From Basidiobolus meristosporus CBS 931.73 (lineage: Eukaryota > Basidiobolomycota > Basidiobolomycetes > Basidiobolales > Basidiobolaceae): 46,845 nt of DNA. Below the pieces are notes generated by a model. The model was not told the DNA's origin, ran no database searches, and saw nothing but the letters and a program-made list of their open reading frames with translations. Made by a program: the position numbers and the translations under genes. Shown piece after piece: positions 1 to 10,148 of the stretch. Where the stretch lies: positions 1-46,845 of the forward strand of contig MCFE01000680.1 in NCBI GenBank assembly GCA_002104905.1. The letters run 5' to 3'. Position 1 is the stretch's first letter, and each line of letters starts with the position of its first letter.

Positions 1-118
1 ATGCCAAGATTATGTAAAGTATAAATACTACTTTTACATTCAATAAATCATCAAGTGAAAACCACATAATCTACTTGTCCTCCCAATCACTTCCAACATC
101 TCCCAGACTCATTCAACA
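1..118 (+). repeat. 3' part of the 5' LTR of copia element A (cut by window edge)
   Basis: The stretch matches the last third of the 351-bp LTRs seen complete at 3946-4296 and 8284-8634 (reverse orientation) and at 9326-9674 (same orientation). It has the TATAAATACTAC core-promoter block, the AATAAATCAT segment and a terminus ending in AACA. The rest of the LTR lies outside the window. The bases after it (119-130) align with the primer-binding site of element B but are mutated. Confidence 0.85.
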
Positions 119-3100
119 GATTATAAGCTCCAAACTGTCACTCTCTGCAATGTCTACTACCCCTACTACTGGAATTTCTCCCTCTGCTGAAAAGTTGGAT
201 GTAGCTAACTACCAAGTGTGGATGGTGAAGATGAAGATGCTGCTACAAGAGAGAGGCCTTTGTGATATTGTCATGGGAGAAAAATGCCCTCCTAAAAGTG
301 TTGGAGAGGAAGCCTTAATGTACCAGAAGAAAGAATAAAGTGCCTTTGACTGCATTTGCCTCAGTGTTAAAGACAAATTGCTAATTTAATGCTCAAGAGC
401 AAAAACAGCAAAAAATGCCTGGAAGGCATTAAAAGACACCTACCAGTTATATTCAGCTGCTAAGAAAATGTATCTGTGACAAAAACTCCTCACTATAACA
501 ATGCAGCCAGGAGAAGAAATGAAAATTCTAATTAACAGAAATACCCTGCTGGTAGATGACATGGAGTCTATGGGTGTACCAACTTTTGATGAGGATGTGA
601 TAGTAACCATCCTGAATAGCCTGAAAGAAAGGTTTCAAGGCCTTGTATTGGCTTTAGAGTCAGAACTGAAGAATTGACCTTAAATTATGTATATGGAAGG
701 CTCCTGAATGAAGAATTAAGTAAATCAAGCGCCAATAAGAAGGAAGAAGAAAATTTTCTAATAAGCAGTGACAACCAACAAAGGAGATACTCATGTCCTT
801 ACAAAGGTAGTAGTAACCTGTTTTGCAGCTACTGCAAAAGGAAAGGACACACATCAGACCAGTGTCTCAAAAAGAGAAATAATCAGCAAAAGAAGCCTGA
901 GTATGGAAGTATTGCAACAACTGAAGATAGACTATTCATATCTGCACAAAATATGATACCAAAAAGGATTCTCAGACATGGTACATTGACTCTGGAGCAT
1001 CTCAACATTTTACACATCAAAAAGAACTTTTTACCCAATATCAAGAAATTCCAATCAAGAAGGTTTTCATGGGATGACAATAGAAAACTTGATGCAGTGA
1101 AAAAGGAACTACTCAAGTAAACCTTAAAAGCAGTGAAGCAAGCCATACACTGACCTTTAAAGAAGTGTTCTATGTACCAGAAATAGCCAAGAACCTACTA
1201 TATGTAAGCAAGGCCACTGCAGAAGGACTCAGTTTCAGCTTAGACAATTCTGGATGCAAGATCACTGATCAAAATGGTGCTCATATTGCTTTGGGTATCA
1301 GAGATCAGAATCAATACCAGTTTACTTATATTCCATCATATTTGGAAGCCAATATAAGTAACTTAAATGAAGAAATACCAATGCTTTGGCACAGGAGAAT
1401 TGGGCATATCAATTTTGATTATTTATGCCAAATGATTAAAGATCAGCTAATTTCTGGAGTAAAAATTGATCCCCCAGCTAATTTGAATCACTGTGAAGTC
1501 TGCATGTATGGCAAACAAGCCAGACAACTTTTGAAGAGCTCTGGATTAATCAAAACTAAGAAAAAAGTAGATCTAATTCACTCAGATCTGTGTGGACCTA
1601 TGCAAAATTTATCCTTAGGCAGAATGAAGTATTTAATCACTTTTGTTAATGATTATATTAGATACACAAGGATCTACTTCATGGAGAGAAAGGAAGAGGT
1701 TCTGTCTAAGCTCAAGGAGTTTGAAGCCGCAGTGGAGAGAAAAATTTGTGAAAAAACCAAAAAAATATGCTCTGACAATGGTGGCAAATATACCTCAAAG
1801 CTCTTCATCCACTTCTGCAAAACTCATGGGATAAAGCAAGAGGCTACTGTACCATACTCCCCACAGCAAAATGCAGTAGCACAATGTGCAAGCAGGTCAA
1901 TAATTGATATGGCAAGATCTATGATCCATGATCAAAAATTATCCACTGATTTTTGGGTGGAATCAGTTGCCACAGCTGTATACCTAAAAATGGAAGCTAT
2001 AACAGAATATTTAGTGATTCTTCCCCATTTGAAGTATGGTATAGATACAGACCAGGTGCAGAGTAACTAAGAATATTTGGGTGTGTAGCATATGCCAAGA
2101 AACTGGTCTAAAATCAGCCAAAATATGAGCCAAAAAATGTAAAATGCATATTTTTGGGCTGCTGCACTGAGTGTAGAGCATACAGACTTGGCAATATCAA
2201 AGCAAAGAGGCTAATCAAGCCCAGGGATGTGCTGTTTGATGAAAATCCAAAATTTTCACAAAAGTGAAATCAGATGATGAAGAAAATCTGATCTCACATC
2301 CACCAATGGTCAGAATTGAATCAGAGCAAAACAACAAGGATTTTTTCACTCCAGAGGACTCTGCAACAGTGATTTGGCCTGAATCAGTGCCAAGGAATAT
2401 CCCAGAAGTGATCATTCCAGTATCAAATGCCTGGAGATTCAATTGGACAAGAAATAGCCCAAATTACTATATCAATGAGGGTACAAACTAAGCCTATGTC
2501 TATTCAGCCCATATTGATGAGCCCCAGACTGTAATAGTGGCTCTAAATAGCTCTCAGACAGAGTTTTGGAGTTCTGCAATGATTGAGGAATATCAGGCCC
2601 TGATGGAAAATCAAACTTGGGACTTGGTCAAATTACATATCAACCAAAAATCAATTGGATGCAGATGGGTCAAGACAAAATACAAGGCTGATGGTACAAT
2701 TAAAAGATATATAGCAAGACTTGTGCCCAAAGCATACTCTCAAACCAAAGGACTTGACTATACTGAGACCTTTGCACTGGTATCCAAGTTTAATTTCATC
2801 AGATTAATATTGGCTTTTGCAGCCAAATATAAGCTTTTTAATCATCAAATGGATGTAAAAGCTGCATTTTTGAATGGAGAACTTGATAAGGATGTGTATA
2901 TGGACCAGCCTGATGGGTTTGTTGACCAAGATGACCGCCATTTGGTTTGCAAGCTTGAAAAGTCACTATATGGTCTCAAACAATGACCAAGAGCCTGGAA
3001 TTGCAAGATAGATTCTTATTTGGAATATTTGAGTTTCAAAAGGAGTAATTCTGACTATAGTATATACTATAAGCCAGATAGAGCAAGTCCAGTTCTATTA

Positions 3101-3487
3101 GCTCCATATGTGGATGATCTTATTATAGCCACCAATAACCTAGCAACATTGGAAGAGACTAAATCCAGCCTATCTAAGGAGTTCAAGATATCTGATCTTG
3201 GAGAACTCAGTTACTACTTAGGGATTAAGTTCTCCATAGACAGAATTACCCAAACTATCACCCTAAGCCAATCCAAGTATATTCAAGATATACTAAAGAA
3301 GTACCAAATGGAAGACTGTAAACCAGCAGCTACCCCAATTGAGACAACCCTTAACTTGGTCAAAACTCAATCAAATCAAGAAAGCTTGGTGCCATCTGAA
3401 ATCCCTGACTTTCCTGATCAATATATGGTCAGCAGTCTGCTGTATATCATGCTTGGAACACGTCCAGATATCCCATACTCAGTGCAA
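119..3487 (+). pseudogene. Decayed gag-pol of Ty1/copia element A, 5' portion
   Basis: Translated fragments in several plus frames follow copia order. A gag N-terminus lies near 150-338 and a CCHC zinc knuckle (CSYCKRKGHTSDQC) near 825-865. The integrase HHCC region and core lie at about 1165-2070, with SDLCGP and SDNGGK motifs. Reverse transcriptase (FLNGEL, YVDDLIIA) runs over about 2537-3487. Numerous stops and frameshifts break it, for example CAA to TAA changes near 336 and 388, and a TGA near 2985. It stops inside the RT/RNase H linker at 3487 and resumes at 8716 after a nested insertion, so the two parts are one element. It cannot encode a working polyprotein. Confidence 0.93.
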
Positions 3488-3492
3488 GTTCT

Positions 3493-3945
3493 TGTCATGA
3501 TCACATGACAGCCATGAACACCCATGCCAAGTTTCAGCTTCCTAGCTCAGTTTCTAAGAGATTCTTTCTGGAACCTTCTACAACCTTCCAGAAAGTTCCT
3601 GACCATTCCAAACCACTGTTGCACAATGGAACATTCCATGGAAGCTTCCCATCATATTTTTCATAGTCCAATACCATATATGGAAATACCAGGTCACATG
3701 ACTTAGTCACATGATCAGGTGACCCAATCCATTTCCCCATCCTGTCTCAGTGCCTTGCCTTCTATATTATTATCCCCAGCACTGCTGCTGTGCCTCACCC
3801 CACAACCCCATTAGTATTAGCTAACATCTCTTGGCATCAGTATAGCCAAAAAGTATATATAGTCCTATCCCCCCTTAAGTATTCCTCAGTCTGATAAACA
3901 CAGGTCTTAAATAAACATCCTTGCCTTGGAAATCTGCCTTGCCTT
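3493..3945 (+). mobile_element. Left part of a solo LTR of a second family (LTR3), split by element B
   Basis: This segment begins TGTCATGATC and, joined to 8640-8715 which ends CATAACA, makes a 529-bp LTR-like unit with TG..CA ends. It sits inside element A. The flanking 5-mers are GTTCT (3488-3492) and GTTGT (8716-8720), a target duplication with one later mutation. It has a TATATATAG box at about 3854, and AATAAA near 3910. No internal coding region of its own is present, so it is a solo LTR. Orientation as plus is inferred from the TATA and AATAAA order. Confidence 0.75.
3566..3598. promoter_or_regulatory. Heat-shock-element array in LTR3
   Basis: Seven consecutive pentamer units alternate TTC and GAA with exact 5-bp spacing: TTC, GAA, TTC, CAA (one mismatch), TTC, GAA, TTC. 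This is the nTTCnnGAAn pattern bound by heat-shock factor trimers. It lies about 255-290 bp upstream of the LTR3 TATA box. Binding is inferred from pattern only. Confidence 0.6.
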
Positions 3946-4296
3946 TGTTGTAAGAGTCTTGGAGATATTGGAAGTGATTTGGAGAACAAGTAGATTATGT
4001 GGTTTTTCACTTAATGATTTATTGAATGTAAAAGTAGTATTTATACTTTTACATGGTCTTGGCATAACAAACACGTAGAATAGGTTAAGGAAGGTCCCAA
4101 GAACATGTGTGCAAAGCTTGGGGCTGTTTGGACAACTTTGAGAATTTTCATGTTCTGGGTACCTGGTATTTTGGTGAAAATATTCTAAGTAAATCCCGAC
4201 AAGGAATTTGGTCAGTATTCTCTAGGATTTGAAGGTGATGATCTAAGTGACTAAGTTAGGTGAATATTTAGGTGGAAAATACGAATTTTTACAACA
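3946..4296 (-). repeat. 3' LTR of element B
   Basis: This 351-bp copy pairs with 8284-8634 with about 7 mismatches, mostly transitions. The polypurine tract on the minus strand directly precedes it at 4297-4304. The RNA-sense strand has TATAAATAC in its 3' third and inverted terminal repeats of about 10 bp. Confidence 0.95.
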
Positions 4297-4307
4297 CTCC
4301 CACTCAG

Positions 4308-5066
4308 CTAAATGTTCATACTGACTAGTCCTAATTTTGACCTAAAATATTCAAACTTGTCTCTAGCTAATGGTTTGGTAAATATGTCTGCAATCATTTC
4401 ATCTGTAGGACAGTAAACTAAGCTAACTAAGTTATTTTCTATAGCTTCACGTATGAAATGATGTCTAATATCTATGTGCTTGGTTCTAGCATGAAAAGTT
4501 GGATTTCTACCTAATTGTATACATCCTTAATTATCTTGAAATAAAGTAATAGGCATTTTTTGACATAGGCCTAAATCTGCAAAGAGCTTTCTTAACCACA
4601 TTGCTTCTTTTGTAGCTTCACAGGCTGCCATATACTCTGCCTCTGTAGTAGAAAGTGCTACGGTTGGTTGCTTTCTTGAATTCCATGAAATTGCTCCTTT
4701 ACAGTAAAGAAAGGTGTATCCTGTGGTGGATCTTCTGTCTTCTAAATTTCGTCCCCAATCAGCATCAGAGTATCCCACAAGATCCTGTTCTGAATCCTTA
4801 TAAGTGTATCTTAAGCAGATATCAGCAGTTCCTTTTAGGTATCTAAAAATCCGCTTAACTGCTGCAATATGATCAGATCCATAATTCTGATTATGTTGGC
4901 TGACAACTCCCACTGAATATGAGATATCTGGACGTGTTCCAAGCATGATATACATCAGACTGCCGACCATAGATTGATAAGGAAAGTCAGGGCTTTCAGA
5001 TGGCACCAAGCTCTCTTGATTTGGTTGAGTTTTGACCAAGTTAAGGTTTGTCTCCATTGGGGTAGC
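4308..5066 (-). pseudogene. Element B RNase H domain (3' end of pol), nonsense-mutated
   Basis: The frame from 5057 to 4527 encodes the copia RT/RNase H junction and RNase H, with LMYIMLGTRPDISY, YSDADWG and VALSTTEAEYMA motifs carrying the acidic active-site residues. A 1-nt deletion near 5066-5071 puts it out of frame with the upstream RT. A TAA at 4527-4529 replaces the CAA seen in sister copies. The conserved C-terminal stretch (TKHIDIRHHF-like) continues in the same frame to a natural stop at 4308-4310, so only one nonsense change separates the parts. Confidence 0.9.
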
Positions 5067-7290
5067 TGCGGTTTACAGTCTTCCATTTTGTACTTCTTTA
5101 GTATATCTTGAATATACTTGGATTGGCTTAGGGTAATAGTCTGGGTACTTCTGTCTATGGAGAACTTAATCCCTAAGTAGTAACTGAGTTCTCCTAGATC
5201 GGACATCTTGAACTCCTTAGATAGGCTGGATTTAGTCTCTTCCAATGTTTCTAGGTTATTGGCGGCTATAATAAGATCATCCACATATAGAGCTAATAGG
5301 ACTGGATTTGCTCTATCTGGCTTATAGTATATACTATAGTCAGCATTACTCCTTTTGAAACTCAAAGATTCCAAATAAGAATCTATCTTGCAATTCCAGG
5401 CTCTCGGTGATTGTTTGAGACCATATAGTGACTTTTTAAGCTTGCAGACCAAATGGGGGTTATCTTGGTCAACAAACCCATCAGGCTGGTCCATATACAC
5501 GTCCTCATCAAGTTCTCCATTCAAAAATGCAGTTTTTACATCCATTTGATGAATAAAAAACTTATATTTGGCTGCAATAGCCAATATTAATCTGATGGAA
5601 TTAAACTTGGCTACCGGTGCAAAGGTCTCAGTATAGTCAAGTCCTTTTGTTTGAGAGTATCCTTTGGCTACAAGTCTTGCTTTGTATCTTTCAATTGTAC
5701 CATCAGCCTTGTATTTTGTCTTGAAGACCCATCTGCATCCAATTGATTTTTGGTTGATTGGTAATTTGACTAAGTCCCAAGTTTGATTTTCCATCAGTGC
5801 CTGATATTCCTCAGTCATTGCAGATCTCCAAAACTTCGTCTGAGGGCTATTTAGGGCCTCTTTTACAGTCTGGGGTTCATCAACATGGACTGAATAGGCA
5901 TAGGCTAAGTTTGTACCCTCATTGATATAGTAATTTGGGCTATTTCTTGTCCGATTGGATCTCCGGGCATTTGATACTGGAATGATCACTTCTGGGATAT
6001 TCCTGGGCACTGATTCTGGCTGAACCACGGTTGTAGAGTCCTCTGGAGTGAAAAAATTTTCATTGTTTTGCTCTGATTCAATCCTGACAATTGGTGGACT
6101 TGAGATCAAATTTTTGTCATCATCTAATGTCATTTTTTGTGAAAATTTTGAATTTTCATCAAACAACACATCCCTGGACTTGATCAGCTTCTTTGCTTCG
6201 GTATTGTAGAGTCTGTATGCCTTACTCTCATTGCAGTAGCCCAAAAATATGCATTTTACACTTCTTGGCTCAAATTTTGACTGATTTCCGGCCAGTTTTT
6301 TGGCATATGCTGTACACCCAAATATTCTTAGATGTTCTGCACTTGGTCTGTATCCATACCATGCTTCAAATGGAGTAGAATCACAAAGTATTCTGTTATA
6401 ACTCCTATTTTTAAGATATACAGCAGTGGCAACTGATTCCGCCCAAAAATCATAGGATAATTTTTGATCATGGATCATAGATCTTGCCATATCAATTATT
6501 GATCTGTTAGCTCGTTCTGCTACTCCATTTTGCTGTGGGGAGTATGGTACAGTAGTCTCTTGCTTTATCCCATGAATTTTGCAGAAGTGGATGAAGAGTT
6601 TTGAGGTATATTCTCCACCATTGTCAGAGCGTATTTTCTTGATTTTTTCACCAGTTTCTCTCTCCACCATGGCTTTAAACTCCCTGAGCTTAGACAGAGC
6701 TTCTTCCTTTCTCTCCATGAAGTAGACCCATGTGTATCTTGTATAATCATCAATAAAAGTGATTAAATACTTCATCCCGCCTAAGGATAAATTTTGCATA
6801 GGTCCACACAGATCTGAGTGAATTAGATCTAATTTTTTCTTAGTTTTGATTAACCCAGAGCTCTTGAACGGTTGTCTGGCTTGTTTCCCATATATGCAGG
6901 CTTCACAGTGCTCCAAAATAGCTGGGGGATCAATTTTCACTCCAGAAATTAGCTGATCTTTGATCATTTTACGCAAATAATCAAAATTGATGTGTCCAAA
7001 TCTCCTGTGCCAAAGCATTGGTGTTTCTTCATTTAAGTTACTTATATTGGCTTCCAGATATGATGGAATATAAGTCAACTTGTATAGATTCTGATCTCTG
7101 ATGCCCAAAGCAATATGAGCACCATTTTGATCAGTGATCCTGCATCCAGAATTGTTAAAACTGAAACTGAGTCCTTCTGCTGTGGCCTTGCTTACAGAGA
7201 GTAGGTTCTTGGCTATTTCTGGTACATAGAGTACTTCTTTAAAGGTCAGTGTATGGCTTCCTTCACTGCTTCTAAGGTTTACTTGGATAG
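5067..7290 (-). pseudogene. Element B integrase and reverse transcriptase
   Basis: The frame is part of an 819-aa open stretch (4955-7414). In order it has the integrase zinc-binding HHCC module (WHRRFGHINFDY, then CEACIYGK), the DDE core (D in LIHSDLCGP, D in SDNGGEYTS, E in NGVAERANR), and the copia RT (CRWVFKTKYKADG, FLNGELDEDVYM, catalytic LYVDDLIIAA). Catalytic residues are present. It is offset by one frame from gag-protease because of an extra C near 7291-7295, and from RNase H by a deletion near 5066. Sister copies A and C lack both changes, so these are mutations and not programmed frameshifts. Confidence 0.93.
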
Positions 7291-8279
7291 TTGCCTTCTC
7301 CCACTGCATCAAGTGTTCTATCGTCACCCATGAAAACCTTCTTAATTGGAATTTCTTGATATTGGGTAAAAAGTTCTTTTTGGTGTGTAAAGTGTTGAGA
7401 AGCTCCAGAGTCAATATACCACGTCTGAGAATCCTTGTTTGTGGTCATATTTAGTGCAGATATGAATAGTCTATCTTCAGTTGTTGCAGCATTTCCATAT
7501 TCAGGCTTCTTTTGCTGATAATCTCTCTTTTTGAGACACCGGTCTGATGTGTGTCCTTTCCTTTTGCAGTAGTTGCAAAATAGGTTGCTGTTGCCTTTGT
7601 AGGGTCTTGGGTACCTCCTTTGTTGGTTATCATTGCTTATTAAAGCATTTTCTTCTTCCTTCTTATTGGCACTTGATTTTCTTAATTCTTCATCCAGGAG
7701 CCTTCCATATACGTAATTTAAGGTCAAATCTTCAGTTCTGGACTCTAGGGCTGATACAAGGCCCTGAAACTTGTCTGTCAGGCTATTCAGGATGGTAACT
7801 ATCACATCCTCATCAGTAGTTGGTACGCCCACAGATTCCATCTCATCTACCAGCAGGGTAATTCTGTTAATTAGATTTTTCATTTCTTCTCCTGGCAGCA
7901 TCTTTGTAGTAAAGAATTTTCTTCTCAGATACATTTTCTTGGCAGCTGAACATGACTGGTAGGTGTCTTCTAATGCCTTCCAGGCATTCTTTGCCGTTTT
8001 TGCTCTTGAGCATTGAATTAGCAATTTGTCCTTGACATTAAGGCAAATGCAGTTAAAGGCACTTTGTTCTTTCTTCTGGTACTTTAAGGCTTCCTCTCCC
8101 ACGTTTTTAGGAGGGCATTCTTCTCCCATGACAATATTCCAAAGGCCTCTTTCTTGCAGCAGCATCTTCATCTTCACCTTCCACACTTGGTAGTTAGATC
8201 CATCCAACTTTTCAGCAGAGGGAAAAATTCCAGTAATAGCAGTAGTAGACATTGCAGAGAGTGACAGCTCGGGGCTCAT
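7291..8279 (-). CDS. Element B gag and aspartic protease
   Basis: The open frame runs from 8348 inside the LTR to 7272. Plausible starts are the ATG at 8279, which overlaps the primer-binding site, or the ATG at 8252 (MSTTAITG). The protein has a retroviral Gag UBN2-like region (YQVWKVKMKMLLQERGLW, then AKNAWKALEDTYQS), a CX2CX4HX4C knuckle (CNYCKRKGHTSDRC), and the protease active site DSGA (YIDSGASQHF) near residue 313 counted from 8348. In intact relatives gag and pol form one polyprotein. Here the frame closes after GEG because of the 1-nt insertion. Confidence 0.9.
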
Positions 8280-8283
8280 AACC
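8272..8283 (-). other. Primer-binding site of element B, complementary to the initiator tRNA-Met anticodon arm
   Basis: Directly inside the 5' LTR the minus strand reads GGTTATGAGCCC. Its complement GGGCTCATAACC matches the anticodon stem-loop (CAU anticodon) of eukaryotic initiator tRNA-Met, and not the usual 3' CCA end. This is the primer arrangement known from Drosophila copia, which uses a cleaved half-tRNA. Element A (119-130) and element C (near 42637-42648) have mutated versions. Confidence 0.75.
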
Positions 8284-8634
8284 TGTTGTAAGAGTCTTGG
8301 AGATATTGGAAGTGATTTGGAGAACAAGTAGATTATGTGGTTTTTCACTTAATGATTTATTGAAAGTAAAAGTAGTATTTATACTTTTACATGGTCTTGG
8401 CATAACAAACACGTAGAATAGGTTAAGGAAGGTCCCAAGAACATGTGTGCAAAGTTTGGGGCTGTTTGGACAACTTTGAGAATTTTCATGTTCTGGGTAC
8501 CTGGTATTTTGGTGAAAATATTCCAAGTAAATCCCGACAAGGAATTTGGTCAGTATTCTCTAGGATATGAAGGTAATGATCTAAGTGACTAAGTTAGGTG
8601 AATATTTAGGTGGAAAATACAAATTCTTACAACA
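8284..8634 (-). repeat. 5' LTR of element B
   Basis: The 351-bp LTR is nearly identical to 3946-4296. On the minus strand the transcription signals TATAAATACTAC and the gag-proximal end precede the primer-binding site. It abuts the right-hand GCCTT target duplication. Confidence 0.95.
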
Positions 8635-8639
8635 GCCTT

Positions 8640-8715
8640 GTTGATCCACACCTAAGTCCTTTCCTGGTCCTGCCTTGCCTAGCCCTACTCTCCTGCTTTG
8701 TGTCTATTCATAACA
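8640..8715 (+). mobile_element. Right part of solo LTR3
   Basis: This 76-bp remainder, ending in CATAACA, completes the LTR that begins at 3493. It was separated from the left part by insertion of element B. The next five bases (GTTGT) are the right target duplication inside element A. Confidence 0.7.
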
Positions 8716-9325
8716 GTTGTCAGCCAACATAATCAGAAATATGGATCTGATCATTTTGCAGCAGTTAATCGGATTTTTAGATACCTAAAAGGAACTGCTG
8801 ATATCTGCTTAAAATACACTTATAAGGATTCAGAACAGGATCTTGTGGGATACTCTGATGCTGATTGGGGGCAAAATTTGGAAGATAGAAGATCCATCAC
8901 AGGATACACCTTTCTTTACTGTAAAGGAGCAATTTCATGGAATTCAAGAAAGCAACCAACTGTAGCACTTTCTACCACAGAGGGAGAGTATAAGGCAGCC
9001 TGTGAAGCTACAAAAGAAGCAATGTGGTTGAGAAAGCTTTTTACAGACTTAGGCCTATGTCAACAATGCCTATTACTTTATTTCAAGATAATCAAGGATG
9101 TACACAATTAGGTAGGAATCCAACTTTTCATACTAGAACCAAGCACATAGATATTAGACATCATTTCATACATCAAGCTATAGAGAATAACTTAGTTAGC
9201 TTAGTTTACTGTCCTTCTGATGAAATGGTTGCAGACAAATTTACCAATCCATTAGCTAGAGGCAAGTTTGAATATCTTAGGTCAAAACTAGGACTAGTCA
9301 GTATGAGCATTTAGCTGAGTGGGAG
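8716..9325 (+). pseudogene. Element A RNase H portion, resumed after the nested insertion
   Basis: The translation picks up the copia RNase H exactly where the left part stops at 3487: VSQHNQKYGSDH, then YSDADWGQN, ALSTTEGEYKA and TKHIDIRHHFI. A 1-nt shift near 9060 divides it into two overlapping frames (8698-9111 and 9024-9314). A GTGGGAG polypurine tract lies just before the 3' LTR. Confidence 0.93.
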
Positions 9326-9674
9326 TGTTGTGAAAATTCTTAATTCCACCTAGATATTCACCCAGCTTAGTCACCTAGATCATTACCTTCAAATCCTAGA
9401 GAATACTGACCAAATTTCTTGCTGGGATTTACTTAAAATTTTTTCACCAAAATACCAGGTACCCAGAATATGAAATTCTCAAAGTTGTCCAAACAACCCC
9501 AAACCTTGCACACATGCTCTTGAAGACTTTTTTAGCCAATCCTACATGTCAGTTAAGCCAAGATCATGTAAAAGCATAAATACTACGTTTACATTCAATG
9601 AATCATTAAGTTAAAAACCACATAATCTGCTTGTCCTCCCAATCACTTCCAATATCTCCAAGACTCTTACAACA
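9326..9674 (+). repeat. 3' LTR of element A
   Basis: The LTR is about 349 bp, starts TGTTGTGAAA right after the polypurine tract, and ends TCTTACAACA. It is the same family as the LTRs of B and C but visibly more diverged, so A is older than B. The TATAAATACTAC block is at about 9576. Confidence 0.93.
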
Positions 9675-10148
9675 GTAGTCAAGGATCTAAGTAACCAAGT
9701 TAGGAGAATATTTAGGTGGAATTACAAATCTTACAACCAAAAGGTCACAAGAGCATGTGTGCACAGCTTGGTGCAGGTTGGACAACTTGACATATTTTCA
9801 TGTTCTGGGTACCAGATGTTTTGGTGAGATGTTCCAAGTAAATTGCAACTAGGAATTTGGTCAGTAATTCTTAAGACCTGTAGGTAAGGATCTAAGTGAC
9901 TAAGTTGGGTGAATATTCAGGTAAAATTACAAATTTTACAACAGAAAGGTCCCAAGATCATATGAGCACAGCTTGATGCTGGTTGGACCACTTGACAAAT
10001 TTTCATGTTCTGGATACCAGATGCTTTGGCAAGATATTCCAAGTAAATCCCAACAAGGAATTTGGTCAGTGTTCTCTAAGATTGGCAAGTGATGATCCAA
10101 GTGACCAAGTTATGTAAGTATTCAGGTGGAAATACAAATTTTTATAAT
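9675..10148 (-). repeat. Tandem array of three partial copia LTRs
   Basis: Three LTR 3'-end fragments, in reverse orientation to the neighbouring LTR, lie head to tail. One is a terminal piece of about 62 bp (9675-9736). Two are about 205 bp each (roughly 9737-9943 and 9944-10148). Both longer pieces start at the same internal LTR position (AAGGTC..AAGA) and end at the LTR terminus (TACAA..TTTACAACA). They differ from one another and from B by many substitutions. Confidence 0.85.

Larger units (their letters stand above)
3946..8634 (-). mobile_element. Nearly intact Ty1/copia retrotransposon B
   Basis: The element is 4,689 bp long with two 351-bp LTRs (3946-4296 and 8284-8634) that have TGTTGTAAGA/TCTTACAACA inverted ends. 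It is flanked by the perfect 5-bp target duplication GCCTT at 3941-3945 and 8635-8639. On the minus strand it reads 5' LTR, primer-binding site, gag, protease, integrase, RT, RNase H, polypurine tract (GTGGGAG, next to 4297), 3' LTR. That order is diagnostic of copia/Pseudoviridae-type elements. The two LTRs differ at about 7 of 351 positions, so it inserted fairly recently. Three lesions (two 1-nt indels and one nonsense codon) break the single long reading frame. Confidence 0.97.

Noticed and set aside
4955-7414. Programmed frameshift between gag and pol in element B
   Set aside because: Sister copies lack the extra C, so the shift is a mutation or an error and not a programmed site.
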